Made by a program: the position numbers and the translations under genes. The notes beneath the pieces are model-generated. The model saw only the letters and a program-made list of their open reading frames with translations. It was not told the origin of the DNA and did no database searches. From Arcuatula senhousia (lineage: Eukaryota; Mollusca; Bivalvia; Mytilida; Mytilidae), in NCBI GenBank assembly GCA_963971305.1, contig OZ020303.1, positions 59,396,867 through 59,460,866 on the forward strand: a DNA stretch of 64,000 bases, given 5' to 3'. How positions within the stretch are numbered: the first letter of the stretch is position 1; the number at the start of each line of letters is the position of its first letter. Of this stretch, positions 38,901-43,246 are shown one piece after another.

Positions 38901-41900
38901 TTTTGATGAACAAGGTTGATGAATGTAGGTTAGGATTGCCGATTAAGGAAATCCTTTCTACATCTTAAAAATGGTGCATCATTAAATAAGATTATTGGCA
39001 GATGATTGCATCATTTCTACTTCTACTTCTACAGTGTGATTGGCCGCCTTCAACATATTGAATATTCTGCCAATTTAGCACAGCGCAAGAGGAAGGTTAA
39101 TAAAAACTTATTATATTTTTTTTATTTTTAGCTAAGATAAAACTATGTACAAGACTTGTGGGTTTAGTGTTGGATTACTGAGACAGCTGCCTTGAATGAC
39201 TCAACTGTGTCACTCAGGACAGTGTCCAGAGGAAGGTTGTTCCAGTTTCGAATTGTTCTGGGAAAGAAGGATTGTTGTCGGATTTGAAGACGTGATTGTG
39301 GAATTTGGAAGGAGAGGTGGTGCATGTGTCTAGTGAGCCGGTTTGGTTTAATAAGCCTATTTTCTGTGGGGATAGCAACTTTTTCGTTTGATATTTTATA
39401 TAGCATGGTTAAACGGGAGTCTGTTCTACGGTCTGCTAGGGATCTCCAGTTTAGATCATAGATCATGTCACTAACGCTTGATGTATTATGGAAGCGATTA
39501 GTGACATACCTAGCAGCCCTGCGCTGGACTTTTTCGATTTTTTGAATATCTTCCTGTGTGTATGGGTCCCATACGCAGCAGGCATACTCCACTAAAGGTC
39601 TAACTAGTGATTTGTATGCCTGCGTTTTTACTGTGGTGGAACTAATGTTGATGTTTCTGCGTAGGAACCCTAAAGTTTTGTTGGCCTTATTGGTGATGTT
39701 GTTTATGTGACTGTCCCATTTTAAATTGGATTGAATTGTGACACCTAGGTATTTTGCAGAATCAACATGCTCAAGTTCATGGCCATGTAGGAGGTATTTG
39801 TATTTAATAGGGTTTTTGTTACGTGTTATAGATAAGACATTACATTTATTTGGGTGGAATTCCATTTTCCAGCGTTGTTCCCATTGCCCTAGTTTATTTA
39901 GATCTCTTTGTAAAGTTTCACTATCTTTGTTGGATTTAATGGCTAAATATGCAATAGTGTCATCGGCAAAAAGTCTTATTGTTGATGTTAGGCCTACTGG
40001 GATGTCGTTGATGTAAAATAGGAAAAGGCTGGGTCCCAGTACTGAGCCCTGAGGGACTCCTGACTCTACTGATACATACCCAGATGCCTCCCCTTCTAGT
40101 ATGACTGCCTGTGTGCGGTTTTTGAGAAAGTTTTGAATCCAAATGTTTGTTTTTCCTTGAATGCCATAATGGTGTAATTTATGAATGAGAAGATTGTGAC
40201 TTACTTTGTCAAAAGCTTTAGAAAAATTCATAATTAAAACATCAGTTTGTGTAGAGGAGTCAAGATTTTTAGTAGTGTCGTCAATAAATTCCAAAAGTTG
40301 AGTTTCACAGGATCTATTTTTTCGAAAACCATGTTGTAAAGGGTAAAGAATTTTGTGTTTGTCTGCATGATTCATGATTGAGCTGACGACAATATGTTCA
40401 AGAATTTTGCAACAGATACAAGTGAGTGATATTGGTCTGTAGTTTTCCGGATTATATTTGGAGCCCTTTTTGTATATAGGTGAGACGTGTGCGGTTCGCC
40501 AGTCGGTGGGTATGTTGCCAGTATCAAGTGATTTAGTGAAGATGAGTGTGAGTATTGGTGAAATACATTCTGCAAGTTCTTTAAGGACTCTAGGTTTGAT
40601 TTGGTCTGGGCCTGCAGCTTTCGATGGATTTAGGTTAAGAAGCAGTTTTTTAATACCTTCGTTTGTGATGTAGATGTTGTTCATTGGTGGGTAGCTTTTT
40701 GTGCCTTGCATGTAGTCGTTTTGTTGAAAAACTTCCTTAGAGATGGTGCTTTTTTCTGAGAACACAGATTTGAACTGATGGTTGAGTGCAGACGCTTTTT
40801 CTTTTGTGTCTGTAATAAGTTTACCATCCTGTTTTAGTGATGAGATACCAATATAGTCGGTTTTCTTTTGTTTTATATATGACCAGAATTTTTTCATATT
40901 TTTGAAGCTGTTTTCATTTTCACTAGTGCTAGGTGTTACAATGTTTTCAATGTAGCTCCAATAAGAGTTTCGTAATTGCCTTTGTACTTGGTGTTTGATT
41001 TGTTTGTATTTTTCACGCTGTTCTTTATTGCCTGATTTTTTCATCTTATTATAGAGTCGGTCTCTTCTTTTAATTAGTTTTCTAGTTTCATTATTTATCC
41101 ATGGTTTTTGAGTTTTGGTACCAATTTTCTTTGTTGGGATGTTTTCTTTTACCAGTTTTTCAAGTGTTATTTTAAATTCTGTCCTCAGTTTTTCAACTGA
41201 ATTTGAATCATACATGGTCATGATTTTTTCATGCAGATGTTCAATTTGTATTTTCATCGTCTCCCAATTAGCTTTTCTATAAAGAGGTATGTTTCTTGGT
41301 ATCTGTTTTATTTTTGATGGTGTAATATTCATTTCAACAAAGACAATGTCATGGTCAGAAATGCCAGGCATTGTTTCTGTGCGTTGTATTTGATTCGGAA
41401 GATTAGTTATAATAAGGTCTAAGGTATTATCTTGTCTTGTGGGTTTTTCTATCATTTGTGTTAGCCCTGTGTCGTCTAAAATATTTCCGAATTCATAGTG
41501 TATTTTTTGGTGGTTCGTATTCGGCTTCAGTACTTTCTTATTCCAATCCCAACCAGGAAGGTTAAAATCGCCCCCTATTAGGATGGCTGCATTTTTTATC
41601 TGGGTAGCTCTTTGTACAGATTTTTCAAACCCTTTGAGACTTGATTCATCTGATGTTTTTGGGTTGTAATATGACGAGATGTATAGAGTTTTATTGCCTT
41701 TGGTTTCAATTTTTGCCCATATAATTTCACACTCAGTACCAGGATGGAGCTCTTCAACTTCATCACTGATATAGTCTTTACTTATGGCTATGAGGACACC
41801 ACCCCCTTGCTTACCTACTCTGTCTCTACGGTAAATTTTGAAATTATCTGTGAAGACCTCATTGTTTTTAATACTTGAATCAAGCCAGGTTTCGGTGCCT

Positions 41901-43246
41901 ATGACAATATCAGGTTTTGTGCTATCTAACATGTTGTATATGAGATGTTGTTTATTTTTCATTGATTGAAAGTTGACGTTAATTATTCGCAGTGGTGTTG
42001 TTTTCCTGCTTTTTGACCTATTTGATTTAATTGGCGTTGACTGATGTGGTGGTCTAGGCCAATTTGTTGGTGACGTGATGCTTTCATTGTAGTTAAGTAG
42101 ACTTTCAAATGGGTTTGGTGTATAAACTGAGTGTAGATCAAAAGTAAAGGTACTATAGTTGGGGTTGTTGCATACTAAGCAATGCCAGCTTATCATGCTA
42201 TCGTTTAGTTGTTCATAAGACTTGCTGTGTATGTTCTGGCAGTCAATGTGGAACCACTGGTCACAAGTCTCACATACTATGCCTTTGTGTTCCCAGGTAA
42301 CTGTACTGTCACAGGTGCCACACATGTACCTAGTACTATCATTACTTGGACCAGGGTTGCTTTCAATGTCATTTGATCGTGTTATTATAGTAATTATTAG
42401 ATATAAAATCAACTTACTTGGTTTCAGATCTTTCTTGGTTTGCAGTGACTTGATTGAAATCATTATAGCTTGTGTTGTCATTTGGTCATTTGTATCATTT
42501 TCGTTTGGAGTATGTTGTCTTATATCAATGCTTGGTTTTGTTTGCTCAAGGTGGAATGGGGTTCTTGTTATAATGATGTTTTTCAACGCAAACATTGGGT
42601 CTTCAAGGTGCTCAAGTATATGAGTGCTCATGTGGGTGTACAAATTGTTTATATTTTCATTATAGTGACATTGATGTTCTGAAGTTGGATACAATTTCTT
42701 GGCATTTGACAATGTCTGGTTGTCAGTCACAAGTGTGGTAAATACTGTAAGAGTCAGCAATGTTATTATACAAAATGATTGTACATGTAGCTGGTATGGT
42801 TTCATTGTGATGTATGTATGAGACAGATAATGCTGTGCACAGAAAGAAATAATAGTAGGAATGTTAAAAGGTAGACTCACTGTTAGGTCTTCGTCCCTTG
42901 GGCGACTCAAGGGAACAGGTACTGTCTCAGGTACTGTGCATTTTTTTGAAAGCAGGTAATTCGTTATGCTAAAGATCAATTTATAGATATATAAATGAAT
43001 ACATCATATTATTTTCTTGTTTTGGTAATAGTAATTAGACCTGCTAATAAATTCATTCTTTCAAAACGACAAAAGATTAGTGTTTTACAGTAGACTTTTT
43101 TTAGTTTTACCTTTTCTCCATTCCTTATCATGTTCCACAACTTTATCGACGAGAGTAACATCTTTGAATCTCTTAGCCTGATTCTCTTTTATTTTTGCTG
43201 GGTCTCCACCCTTTTCGGCTCTAAAAAGTTCAATGTCAAGAACCAT
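4979..43246 (-). CDS. SARS1: Cytosolic seryl-tRNA synthetase, complete gene in 11 exons
   Basis: Joined exons (minus strand, high to low): 43246-43111, 30164-30094, 28673-28590, 18841-18683, 17823-17683, 17286-17131, 16677-16456, 15615-15486, 12187-12030, 11378-11249, 5130-4979. Sum is 1539 bases, 512 residues plus TAA; human SARS1 is 514. Every border is AG/GT and phases agree. The enzyme charges tRNA-Ser (and tRNA-Sec) with serine in the cytosol. Visible parts: N-terminal tRNA-binding helical arm (about residues 1-115); class II motif 1 in exon 6 ([15 protein letters not shown], near 225-240); serine-site TSEQP at 271-275; motif 2 [14 protein letters not shown] at 301-314; motif 3 with NATMCATTR ending at Arg435; Lys-rich C-terminal tail 463-512 with KKQKK. 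The start is [16 protein letters not shown], which matches the conserved animal N-terminus. No frameshift or stop was seen. Introns are huge and carry many transposons. Confidence 0.97.
5185..5265 (+). mobile_element. F1 element fragment beside SARS1 exon 11
   Basis: Reads GGCTTCCAAAAGCCTGAATC then GTTCACCTGGTCTTTGG, the F1 5' end with the palindrome partly decayed. It lies about 55 bases from the acceptor of exon 11, antisense to SARS1. Confidence 0.6.
5686..6390. mobile_element. 705-bp element with ~40-bp terminal inverted repeats and a TAACAG-rich core
   Basis: Left GGGGGCTACTTGC (5686-5698), right GCAAGTAGCCCCC (6378-6390), with homology continuing inward to about 40 bases (TATTTAA...TGTGCC). 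A second inverted pair (about 5889-5917 and 6186-6212, 'ggtaaatgagggggg') brackets a core in which CAATAACAG.TAACA repeats about seven times (5931-6180). No coding frame. Confidence 0.65.
6528..6570. repeat. Two adjacent short hairpins
   Basis: GGTCGC-GAA-GCGACC (6528-6542) is followed one base later by GAATACGCCTC-GTA-GAGGCGTTTATTC (stem 6544-6570). Both are nearly perfect and GC-rich in AT-rich DNA. They probably mark the end of an unrecognised repeat spanning about 6400-6780. Confidence 0.6.
7072..7165 (-). CDS. Exon-like 94-bp block inside SARS1 intron 10
   Basis: Bounded by AACGTTTATAG and GTATGGAG. One frame is open for 31 codons: [20 protein letters not shown] then [11 protein letters not shown]. 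That frame starts at phase 0, whereas SARS1 exon 10 ends in phase 1, so direct splicing from exon 10 would read GGA then TGA and stop. It could be a poison exon, an exon of a nested transcript, or chance. I do not recognise the sequence. Confidence 0.28.
7550..7745 (-). mobile_element. M2 MITE, diverged copy c
   Basis: Opposite orientation to the copy at 10979. It shares 'gtggggtacagatttttgtgg' in parts, 'ccatccacgaaaaaaag', 'attgatacccacaaaaatg' and the end 'tacTGTG'. The left boundary is approximate. Confidence 0.55.
8708..9794 (+). mobile_element. M2 MITE copy a, interrupted by an F6 element
   Basis: Starts ACTGTGGATTCATTTATTTT and runs to 'ggccatccacaaaaatcac' at about 8854; resumes after F6 as 'aaaatgatacccctgg...aatgaaacaacagta' ending at 9794. 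The intact copy at 10979-11191 shows that these two pieces were once adjacent. Confidence 0.72.
8855..9757 (+). mobile_element. F6 HINE-like element with 174-bp tandem core x ~3.8
   Basis: Starts AACAAGAGTTAACACTAAAG, then TATGTCTCCCCTGCTGGCACC; the core unit ('gtcactcaaccagaaaatcaagg' to 'tgtattgaaaattgtcaa') repeats at 174 bp from about 9005 to 9690; the 3' end is GCCGTCGG... then TTTGCAGGCGAGACAAAAA, whose GCAGG(C/G)GAGAC pairs with the 5' word GTCTCCCCTGC. 174 is divisible by 3, so a 201-codon frame stays open by chance. Confidence 0.8.
10120..10620 (+). repeat. Diverged dispersed repeat
   Basis: A block ending 'gggctgtgtcgcgtacacttattccacatctctttatt' (in parts). Its end recurs in inverse orientation at about 60490-60540 ('aataaagagatgtggaataagtg') and a looser copy is at 28060-28165. 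No coding frame is supported. Boundaries are approximate. Confidence 0.5.
10979..11191 (+). mobile_element. M2 MITE copy b, complete
   Basis: 213 bp, ends TACTGTGGATTCATTTATTT and AAAAATGAAACCACAGTA, inverted to each other with a few mismatches. Internal 'cacccacgaaaaaaaacgaa' and 'attgataccccacaaat' also form inverse complements of the left half, so the element folds on itself. Confidence 0.75.
11249..11378 (-). CDS. SARS1: SARS1 exon 10 (residues 420-462, motif 3)
   Basis: [20 protein letters not shown] then [20 protein letters not shown] and MPE plus one base. Motif 3 is NATMCATTR with the ATP-binding Arg435. Borders are TTTTAAG and GTACTAGA. Confidence 0.97.
11766..11989. mobile_element. 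M1 MITE copy a
   Basis: Left TACCGTATAGTGG, right CCTGCTATACGGTA, an imperfect inverted pair; AT-rich non-coding middle. A relative is at 17850-18067 with TACCCTATAGCGGG and CCCGCTATACGATA. Size near 220 bp and TA-rich ends fit a mariner-type MITE; assignment is tentative. Confidence 0.6.
12030..12187 (-). CDS. SARS1: SARS1 exon 9 (residues 367-419)
   Basis: The split Gly codon is followed by [40 protein letters not shown] and [30 protein letters not shown] is highly conserved in the SerRS core. Borders are CTTTTACAG and GTATGTGT. A decayed F5 repeat end abuts the acceptor side. Confidence 0.97.
12195..12246 (+). mobile_element. F5 element 3' end fragment
   Basis: 'accattatacgtccacaatt' then 'TTTTGCGGTTGTATAAAAAC' is a decayed form of the F5 3' hairpin and terminus. 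It lies just upstream of SARS1 exon 9's acceptor. Confidence 0.6.
12507..12990 (+). mobile_element. F4 element, tandem-core fragment
   Basis: Three units of about 160-170 bp with 'gaagtaggtgagc.acagacctgaaatc', 'atgggagcc.a..ctgatgctgcataccaaatatcaagagg' and 'ctgtgattagtagttgctgagaaaactgttac', then 'ccgcccgcccgcccc'. The 5' end was not located. Confidence 0.65.
13290..14850 (+). mobile_element. F4-like element, outer copy split by the 13384-14444 insertion
   Basis: Units with 'acagacctgaaaacacatc.caccatatg.gaccact' and 'ctgcataccaaatatcaaaagtct' are on both sides of the insertion. Its 3' end runs into the next F4 copy at about 14855, so the boundary is approximate. Confidence 0.6.
13384..14444. 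mobile_element. 1061-bp insertion with 7-bp target duplication, hAT-like ends
   Basis: It splits an F4 sequence: 'ccactaccaaaagc' before and 'caaaagctgcataccaaatatc' after. The 7-mer CAAAAGC is present on both sides (13377-13383, 14445-14451). Ends CAAGGCTTACC and GGTGACCCCTG are imperfect inverted repeats (8 of 11). Subterminal 'gggagaagt' words recur near both ends. No transposase frame, so non-autonomous. Confidence 0.68.
14855..15376 (+). mobile_element. F4 HINE-like element with both ends
   Basis: Starts GGACAAGGATGCCCCCGCTA; three core units ('ctgacagacctgaaagtcgc', 'tatggtttctgagaaaagcttgacgg'); a 'ggacgtatgtacagacatatg' stretch; then a hairpin at 15348-15372 with TGCCCCCCGACATGTCGCGG and terminal GCGGGGGCATT, the reverse complement of the 5' ATGCCCCCGC. 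Confidence 0.72.
15486..15615 (-). CDS. SARS1: SARS1 exon 8 (residues 324-366)
   Basis: 43 codons plus one base: [20 protein letters not shown] then [20 protein letters not shown] and IVS. Borders are TTTTGTAG and GTAGGCAT. It matches human [20 protein letters not shown] and GIPYHIVNIVSG. Confidence 0.96.
15940..16140 (+). repeat. F8 dispersed repeat, copy 1
   Basis: 'tttgtctctgccctttcagactttgacattcggatgccccattggtac' (in parts) is shared with 28955-29045 and 47690-47940, which have '..cagactaacgacattcgaatg' and 'cagacttacaacatctgaatg'. It is a widespread non-coding repeat with unresolved ends. Confidence 0.5.
16456..16677 (-). CDS. SARS1: SARS1 exon 7 (residues 250-323, serine site and motif 2)
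   Basis: 74 whole codons, the longest exon. It carries [18 protein letters not shown] (serine recognition) and motif 2, [20 protein letters not shown], with the Arg and Glu that contact ATP and the aminoacyl adenylate in this family. Borders are GTTTAG and GTTAGAAT. Confidence 0.97.
16984..17055. repeat. Perfect 28-bp inverted repeat with 16-base loop in SARS1 intron 6
   Basis: Arms 16984-17011 and 17028-17055, beginning TTCTTTAGTCTGAGAATATT, exact reverse complements by eye, 76 bases after the exon 6 donor. The arms also contain the palindrome TGAGAATATTCTCA. In the SARS1 pre-mRNA this forms a long hairpin. Confidence 0.9.
17131..17286 (-). CDS. SARS1: SARS1 exon 6 (residues 198-249, class II motif 1)
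   Basis: 52 whole codons, [10 protein letters not shown] at the start and [11 protein letters not shown] at the end, with motif 1 ([16 protein letters not shown]) that forms the dimer interface in class II synthetases. Borders are ATTTTAG and GTAGGGTG. Confidence 0.97.
17683..17823 (-). CDS. SARS1: SARS1 exon 5 (residues 151-197)
   Basis: 47 whole codons from [20 protein letters not shown] to RGYYLK. The block [20 protein letters not shown] is nearly the human sequence and begins the catalytic domain. Borders are TTTAG and GTGAATAT. A small inverted-end element (17850-18067) lies 27 bases before the exon. Confidence 0.97.
17850..18067. mobile_element. M1 MITE copy b
   Basis: Left TACCCTATAGCGGG, right CCCGCTATACGATA, about 218 bp, AT-rich with 'cacgat' and 'ttttgcgataaag' words like copy a. 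It lies 27 bases from SARS1 exon 5. Confidence 0.6.
18410..18570 (+). mobile_element. F4 element, single-unit fragment
   Basis: 'acaggaagtaggtgagtgatag', 'cccacattatgggaccacacc' and 'gtgactagtagttgttgagaaaactgttac' are one F4 core unit. Confidence 0.6.
18683..18841 (-). CDS. SARS1: SARS1 exon 4 (residues 98-150)
   Basis: 53 whole codons from [20 protein letters not shown] to [18 protein letters not shown], bounded by TTTTCAG and GTAGGTCT. This is the second long helix of the arm and the linker to the catalytic core (human SQIKKVRLLIDE and LREIGNLLHPSVPISNDE). Confidence 0.97.
18972..19554. mobile_element. 583-bp foldback MITE
   Basis: Ends AAAGGAGTAGAGCCACGAAG and CTTCGTGGCTCTACTCCTTT extend to at least 22 exact bases, and the inner halves are also diverged inverse complements ('gggccacacc' against 'gaatgtggcc', 'ttcctcg' against 'cgaggaa'). 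The whole element can fold back. The open frames on both strands here are mirror images and not genes. Confidence 0.82.
20981..22111 (+). mobile_element. F1 HINE-like element, copy 3
   Basis: CCCAGGAGCCTGAATCGCTC at the start (first bases missing) and GCCTTCGGCAAGGTGAGCTA at the end, with GACGACAGACGACGGACGAC before it. It has two core units with 'gggcaataactcctac' and 'gccatggcggccatgttttttgtcgaatc' (in parts). It sits in F5 between 'gatgaattcaat' and 'aaaaaagaattttc'. Confidence 0.85.
23716..24648 (+). mobile_element. F2 HINE-like element, ~161-bp tandem core x 5
   Basis: 5' word ATACCCCGCCAC (23716-23727) and 3' terminus GTGGCGGGGTAT (24637-24648) are exact complements. 'ggatcatgctgg' recurs near 23797, 23959, 24119, 24279 and 24441. 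The last unit is followed by GGACGGACAGACGGACAGAC and a hairpin TACCCTGCCACTTCGTGTGG. Same layout as F1, unrelated sequence. Confidence 0.88.
24681..26916 (+). mobile_element. F1 HINE-like element, copy 5, large tandem core
   Basis: Starts ACAAGAGGCTCCCAGGAGCC, ends GGACCTTCGGTCCAGGTGAG then CTA. About 12 core units of about 157 bp ('gtcatctgacaacttcgaccctatgg', 'gagctgaacatttaagcaagcaacagc', 'gcaatagttttcattctgtagg'). Then a single-copy 3' part with 'aacggcggccatgttttt' and a GACGACGGACG stretch. Confidence 0.9.
25771..26630 (+). repeat. Perfect 430-bp tandem duplication inside F1 copy 5
   Basis: 25771-26200 and 26201-26630 are identical by line-by-line reading, including the odd words 'cgtccctatagagac' and 'gagttaaatgagc'. 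The second core half carries the 3' 'cttttgatgctgaatcagta' join twice, so a block of nearly three core units was copied as a whole. Confidence 0.9.
28211..28252 (-). pseudogene. Second, shorter decayed copy of SARS1 exon 3
   Basis: The minus strand reads GAAAACATGACAGCTGAAGA then TACTTAGGTTAAT, matching the 3' end of exon 3 and its donor, but with TAG where the last codon and border should be. Together with 28446-28520 it makes three copies of this exon end within 460 bases. Confidence 0.55.
28446..28520 (-). pseudogene. Decayed duplicate of SARS1 exon 3
   Basis: The minus strand reads like exon 3 from CTGATGGTATA through GAAAACATGAC and keeps a donor-like GAG|GTAAGG. A two-base insertion after GGTATA gives an in-frame TAG, and the 5' part of the exon has diverged. 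It lies about 70 bases downstream of the true exon, so it is a local tandem duplicate that is no longer usable. Confidence 0.7.
28590..28673 (-). CDS. SARS1: SARS1 exon 3 (residues 70-97)
   Basis: 28 whole codons between TTTACAG and GTAAATAATT, starting [20 protein letters not shown] and ending NMTADDAK. This is the variable acidic segment between the helices of the tRNA-binding arm; human has KKEPVGDDE at the same place. Two decayed copies of this exon lie just downstream (see 28446-28520 and 28211-28252). Confidence 0.95.
28783..28945. repeat. Short dispersed repeat with 'ggatccgccac' type end
   Basis: Begins 'ggggcagatctagagaagggggg', ends 'ggccccctcttgatccaccactt'. Similar ends appear at 28411-28432 and at 31540-31605 ('tttctggatccgccactg'). 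Ends are imperfectly inverted. Low information otherwise. Confidence 0.4.
28955..29045 (+). repeat. F8 dispersed repeat, copy 2
   Basis: 'cttgttcttttcagacttacaacatctgaatgtccc' in parts; see the copies at 15940 and 47690. Confidence 0.5.
29046..30093. other. Intron 2 stretch without a gene
   Basis: AT-rich, mostly single-copy looking sequence. One 65-base block at 29580-29645 ('tatttaaaggtatagtctagaggagttcc' in parts) recurs at 46520-46585, so at least part is dispersed repeat. No supported frame. Confidence 0.5.
30094..30164 (-). CDS. SARS1: SARS1 exon 2 (residues 46-69)
   Basis: After the acceptor TCCTCCTTTGTAG, the split codon gives Ala, then [20 protein letters not shown] and KMK, followed by donor GTATATTA. 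It corresponds to the human stretch [20 protein letters not shown] in the coiled-coil arm. A nearer AG 13 bases inside would break the phase, so the upstream acceptor is preferred. Confidence 0.94.
31100..33480. repeat. Interior of the long-TIR element: diverged HINE-like pieces
   Basis: Contains 'gacggacagacgaaatgacaaatagacagacggacgg' (in parts) before a run of 11 G at about 32030-32045; an F4 piece in minus orientation at 32590-32790 with 'ccgtccgtcgcac'; a run of 23 or so G at about 32900-32922; and a 3' end 'ggaaggacggacgaacgaac' to 'gcagggggtataaat' at 33390-33470. No coding frame is supported. Confidence 0.55.
33652..33935 (+). mobile_element. tRNA-derived SINE-like element
   Basis: The head reads like a Ser/Leu-type tRNA: box A TGGCCGAGTGGTCAAAGGCG at 33660-33679 and box B-like GGTGTTTGAGTCC at 33728-33740, but the anticodon stem is imperfect and there is no acceptor-stem closure, so it is not a working tRNA gene. 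The tail has GTCCTGATGATGGCTGAAAG...CAGGAC, a small hairpin. Located inside the long-TIR element. Confidence 0.6.
34410..34545 (+). repeat. R9 dispersed repeat, copy 1
   Basis: 'tttcttacattaaacaactgcatgaatgtggaaaagagg' in parts. Diverged copies at 35215-35370 ('gactttctcacattc', 'gatgtggaaaagaggacaaaatca') and 38545-38695 ('gacattctcacattc', 'aatgtgtaaaagaggacaaaatca'). Confidence 0.55.
35215..35370 (+). repeat. R9 dispersed repeat, copy 2
   Basis: Shares 'tttgtctgacttctcacatt'-type start, 'aaaagaggacaaaatca' and 'tcaaacagat' with the copies at 34410 and 38545. Confidence 0.55.
35961..37274 (+). mobile_element. F1 HINE-like element, copy 6
   Basis: Starts CAAAGGCTCCCAGGAGCCTG, ends GGACCTTTGGTCCAGGTGAG then CTA. 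Seven core units of about 155-160 bp of the 'caacagcttttctctatctgcaatag' type, then the 'aacggtggccatgttttttgacgg' region and GACGACGACGACGGACACC. Confidence 0.88.
37275..39109. other. Intron 1 stretch without a gene
   Basis: Mostly single-copy looking AT-rich DNA between an F1 element and the retrotransposon; contains R9 copy 3 at 38545-38695. No supported frame, RNA gene or element ends. Confidence 0.5.
39164..42979 (-). CDS. Non-LTR retrotransposon polyprotein: 2A motif, PHD, endonuclease, reverse transcriptase
   Basis: 1271 codons, no internal stop. From N to C: hydrophobic signal-like segment at about 68-84, just after a second Met at residue 59 (42805), which may be the true start; a 2A-type motif DIESNPGP at 204-211 after a hydrophobic run ([11 protein letters not shown]); a Cys/His PHD-type finger at about 220-271 (CGTCD...[12 protein letters not shown]...WHCLVC); APE endonuclease at about 331-550 (TETWLD with E363, GGDFN with D471 and N473, SDHD at 541-544); reverse transcriptase at about 780-1050 ([35 protein letters not shown] at 1004-1007); C-terminal region to 1271. 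The motif A position usually occupied by a catalytic Asp is Asn918 ([10 protein letters not shown]). The product would nick target DNA and copy its RNA into it, but this copy is probably RT-dead. Confidence 0.92.
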   Translation of the reverse strand: MIFSITNYLLSKKCTVPETVPVPLSRPRDEDLTVSLPFNIPTIISFCAQHYLSHTYITMKPYQLHVQSFCIITLLTLTVFTTLVTDNQTLSNAKKLYPTSEHQCHYNENINNLYTHMSTHILEHLEDPMFALKNIIITRTPFHLEQTKPSIDIRQHTPNENDTNDQMTTQAIMISIKSLQTKKDLKPSKLILYLIITIITRSNDIESNPGPSNDSTRYMCGTCDSTVTWEHKGIVCETCDQWFHIDCQNIHSKSYEQLNDSMISWHCLVCNNPNYSTFTFDLHSVYTPNPFESLLNYNESITSPTNWPRPPHQSTPIKSNRSKSRKTTPLRIINVNFQSMKNKQHLIYNMLDSTKPDIVIGTETWLDSSIKNNEVFTDNFKIYRRDRVGKQGGGVLIAISKDYISDEVEELHPGTECEIIWAKIETKGNKTLYISSYYNPKTSDESSLKGFEKSVQRATQIKNAAILIGGDFNLPGWDWNKKVLKPNTNHQKIHYEFGNILDDTGLTQMIEKPTRQDNTLDLIITNLPNQIQRTETMPGISDHDIVFVEMNITPSKIKQIPRNIPLYRKANWETMKIQIEHLHEKIMTMYDSNSVEKLRTEFKITLEKLVKENIPTKKIGTKTQKPWINNETRKLIKRRDRLYNKMKKSGNKEQREKYKQIKHQVQRQLRNSYWSYIENIVTPSTSENENSFKNMKKFWSYIKQKKTDYIGISSLKQDGKLITDTKEKASALNHQFKSVFSEKSTISKEVFQQNDYMQGTKSYPPMNNIYITNEGIKKLLLNLNPSKAAGPDQIKPRVLKELAECISPILTLIFTKSLDTGNIPTDWRTAHVSPIYKKGSKYNPENYRPISLTCICCKILEHIVVSSIMNHADKHKILYPLQHGFRKNRSCETQLLEFIDDTTKNLDSSTQTDVLIMNFSKAFDKVSHNLLIHKLHHYGIQGKTNIWIQNFLKNRTQAVILEGEASGYVSVESGVPQGSVLGPSLFLFYINDIPVGLTSTIRLFADDTIAYLAIKSNKDSETLQRDLNKLGQWEQRWKMEFHPNKCNVLSITRNKNPIKYKYLLHGHELEHVDSAKYLGVTIQSNLKWDSHINNITNKANKTLGFLRRNINISSTTVKTQAYKSLVRPLVEYACCVWDPYTQEDIQKIEKVQRRAARYVTNRFHNTSSVSDMIYDLNWRSLADRRTDSRLTMLYKISNEKVAIPTENRLIKPNRLTRHMHHLSFQIPQSRLQIRQQSFFPRTIRNWNNLPLDTVLSDTVESFKAAVSVIQH
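42347..42370 (-). other. 2A-type ribosome-skipping motif in the retrotransposon frame
   Basis: Codons for D-I-E-S-N-P-G-P, which fit the D-(V/I)-E-x-N-P-G-P consensus. Skipping would occur between Gly210 and Pro211, releasing a 210-residue N-terminal product from the PHD/endonuclease/RT protein. 2A-like sequences are known in some APE-type non-LTR elements of animals and trypanosomes. Function here is inferred. Confidence 0.8.
43111..43246 (-). CDS. SARS1: SARS1 exon 1 (residues 1-45)
   Basis: Encodes [20 protein letters not shown] and onward to KEWRK, then one base of the next codon. The donor reads AAAG|GTAAAACT. This is the start of the N-terminal tRNA-binding arm. The ATG at 43246 is chosen because VLD.(D/E)LFR..KGGDP is the conserved beginning of animal cytosolic SerRS. 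It lies only 132 bases from the 5' end of the retrotransposon frame in intron 1. Confidence 0.96.

Larger units (their letters stand above)
39110..43010 (-). mobile_element. CR1/L2/Jockey-type non-LTR retrotransposon in SARS1 intron 1
   Basis: One long uninterrupted frame with PHD finger, APE endonuclease and reverse transcriptase, no LTRs, and an A-rich stretch shortly after the stop on the minus strand (about 39110-39140). It is in the sense orientation of SARS1. The exact 5' and 3' ends and target-site duplication were not resolved. PHD plus APE plus RT plus the C-terminal block RRAARY...LPLD points to the CR1/L2-like clades of the Jockey superfamily; the exact clade needs a tree. Confidence 0.85.

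Noticed and set aside
39738..42682. Plus- and minus-strand frames of 60-133 codons overlapping the retrotransposon
   Set aside because: They are shadow frames of the 1271-codon minus-strand frame with no domains of their own.
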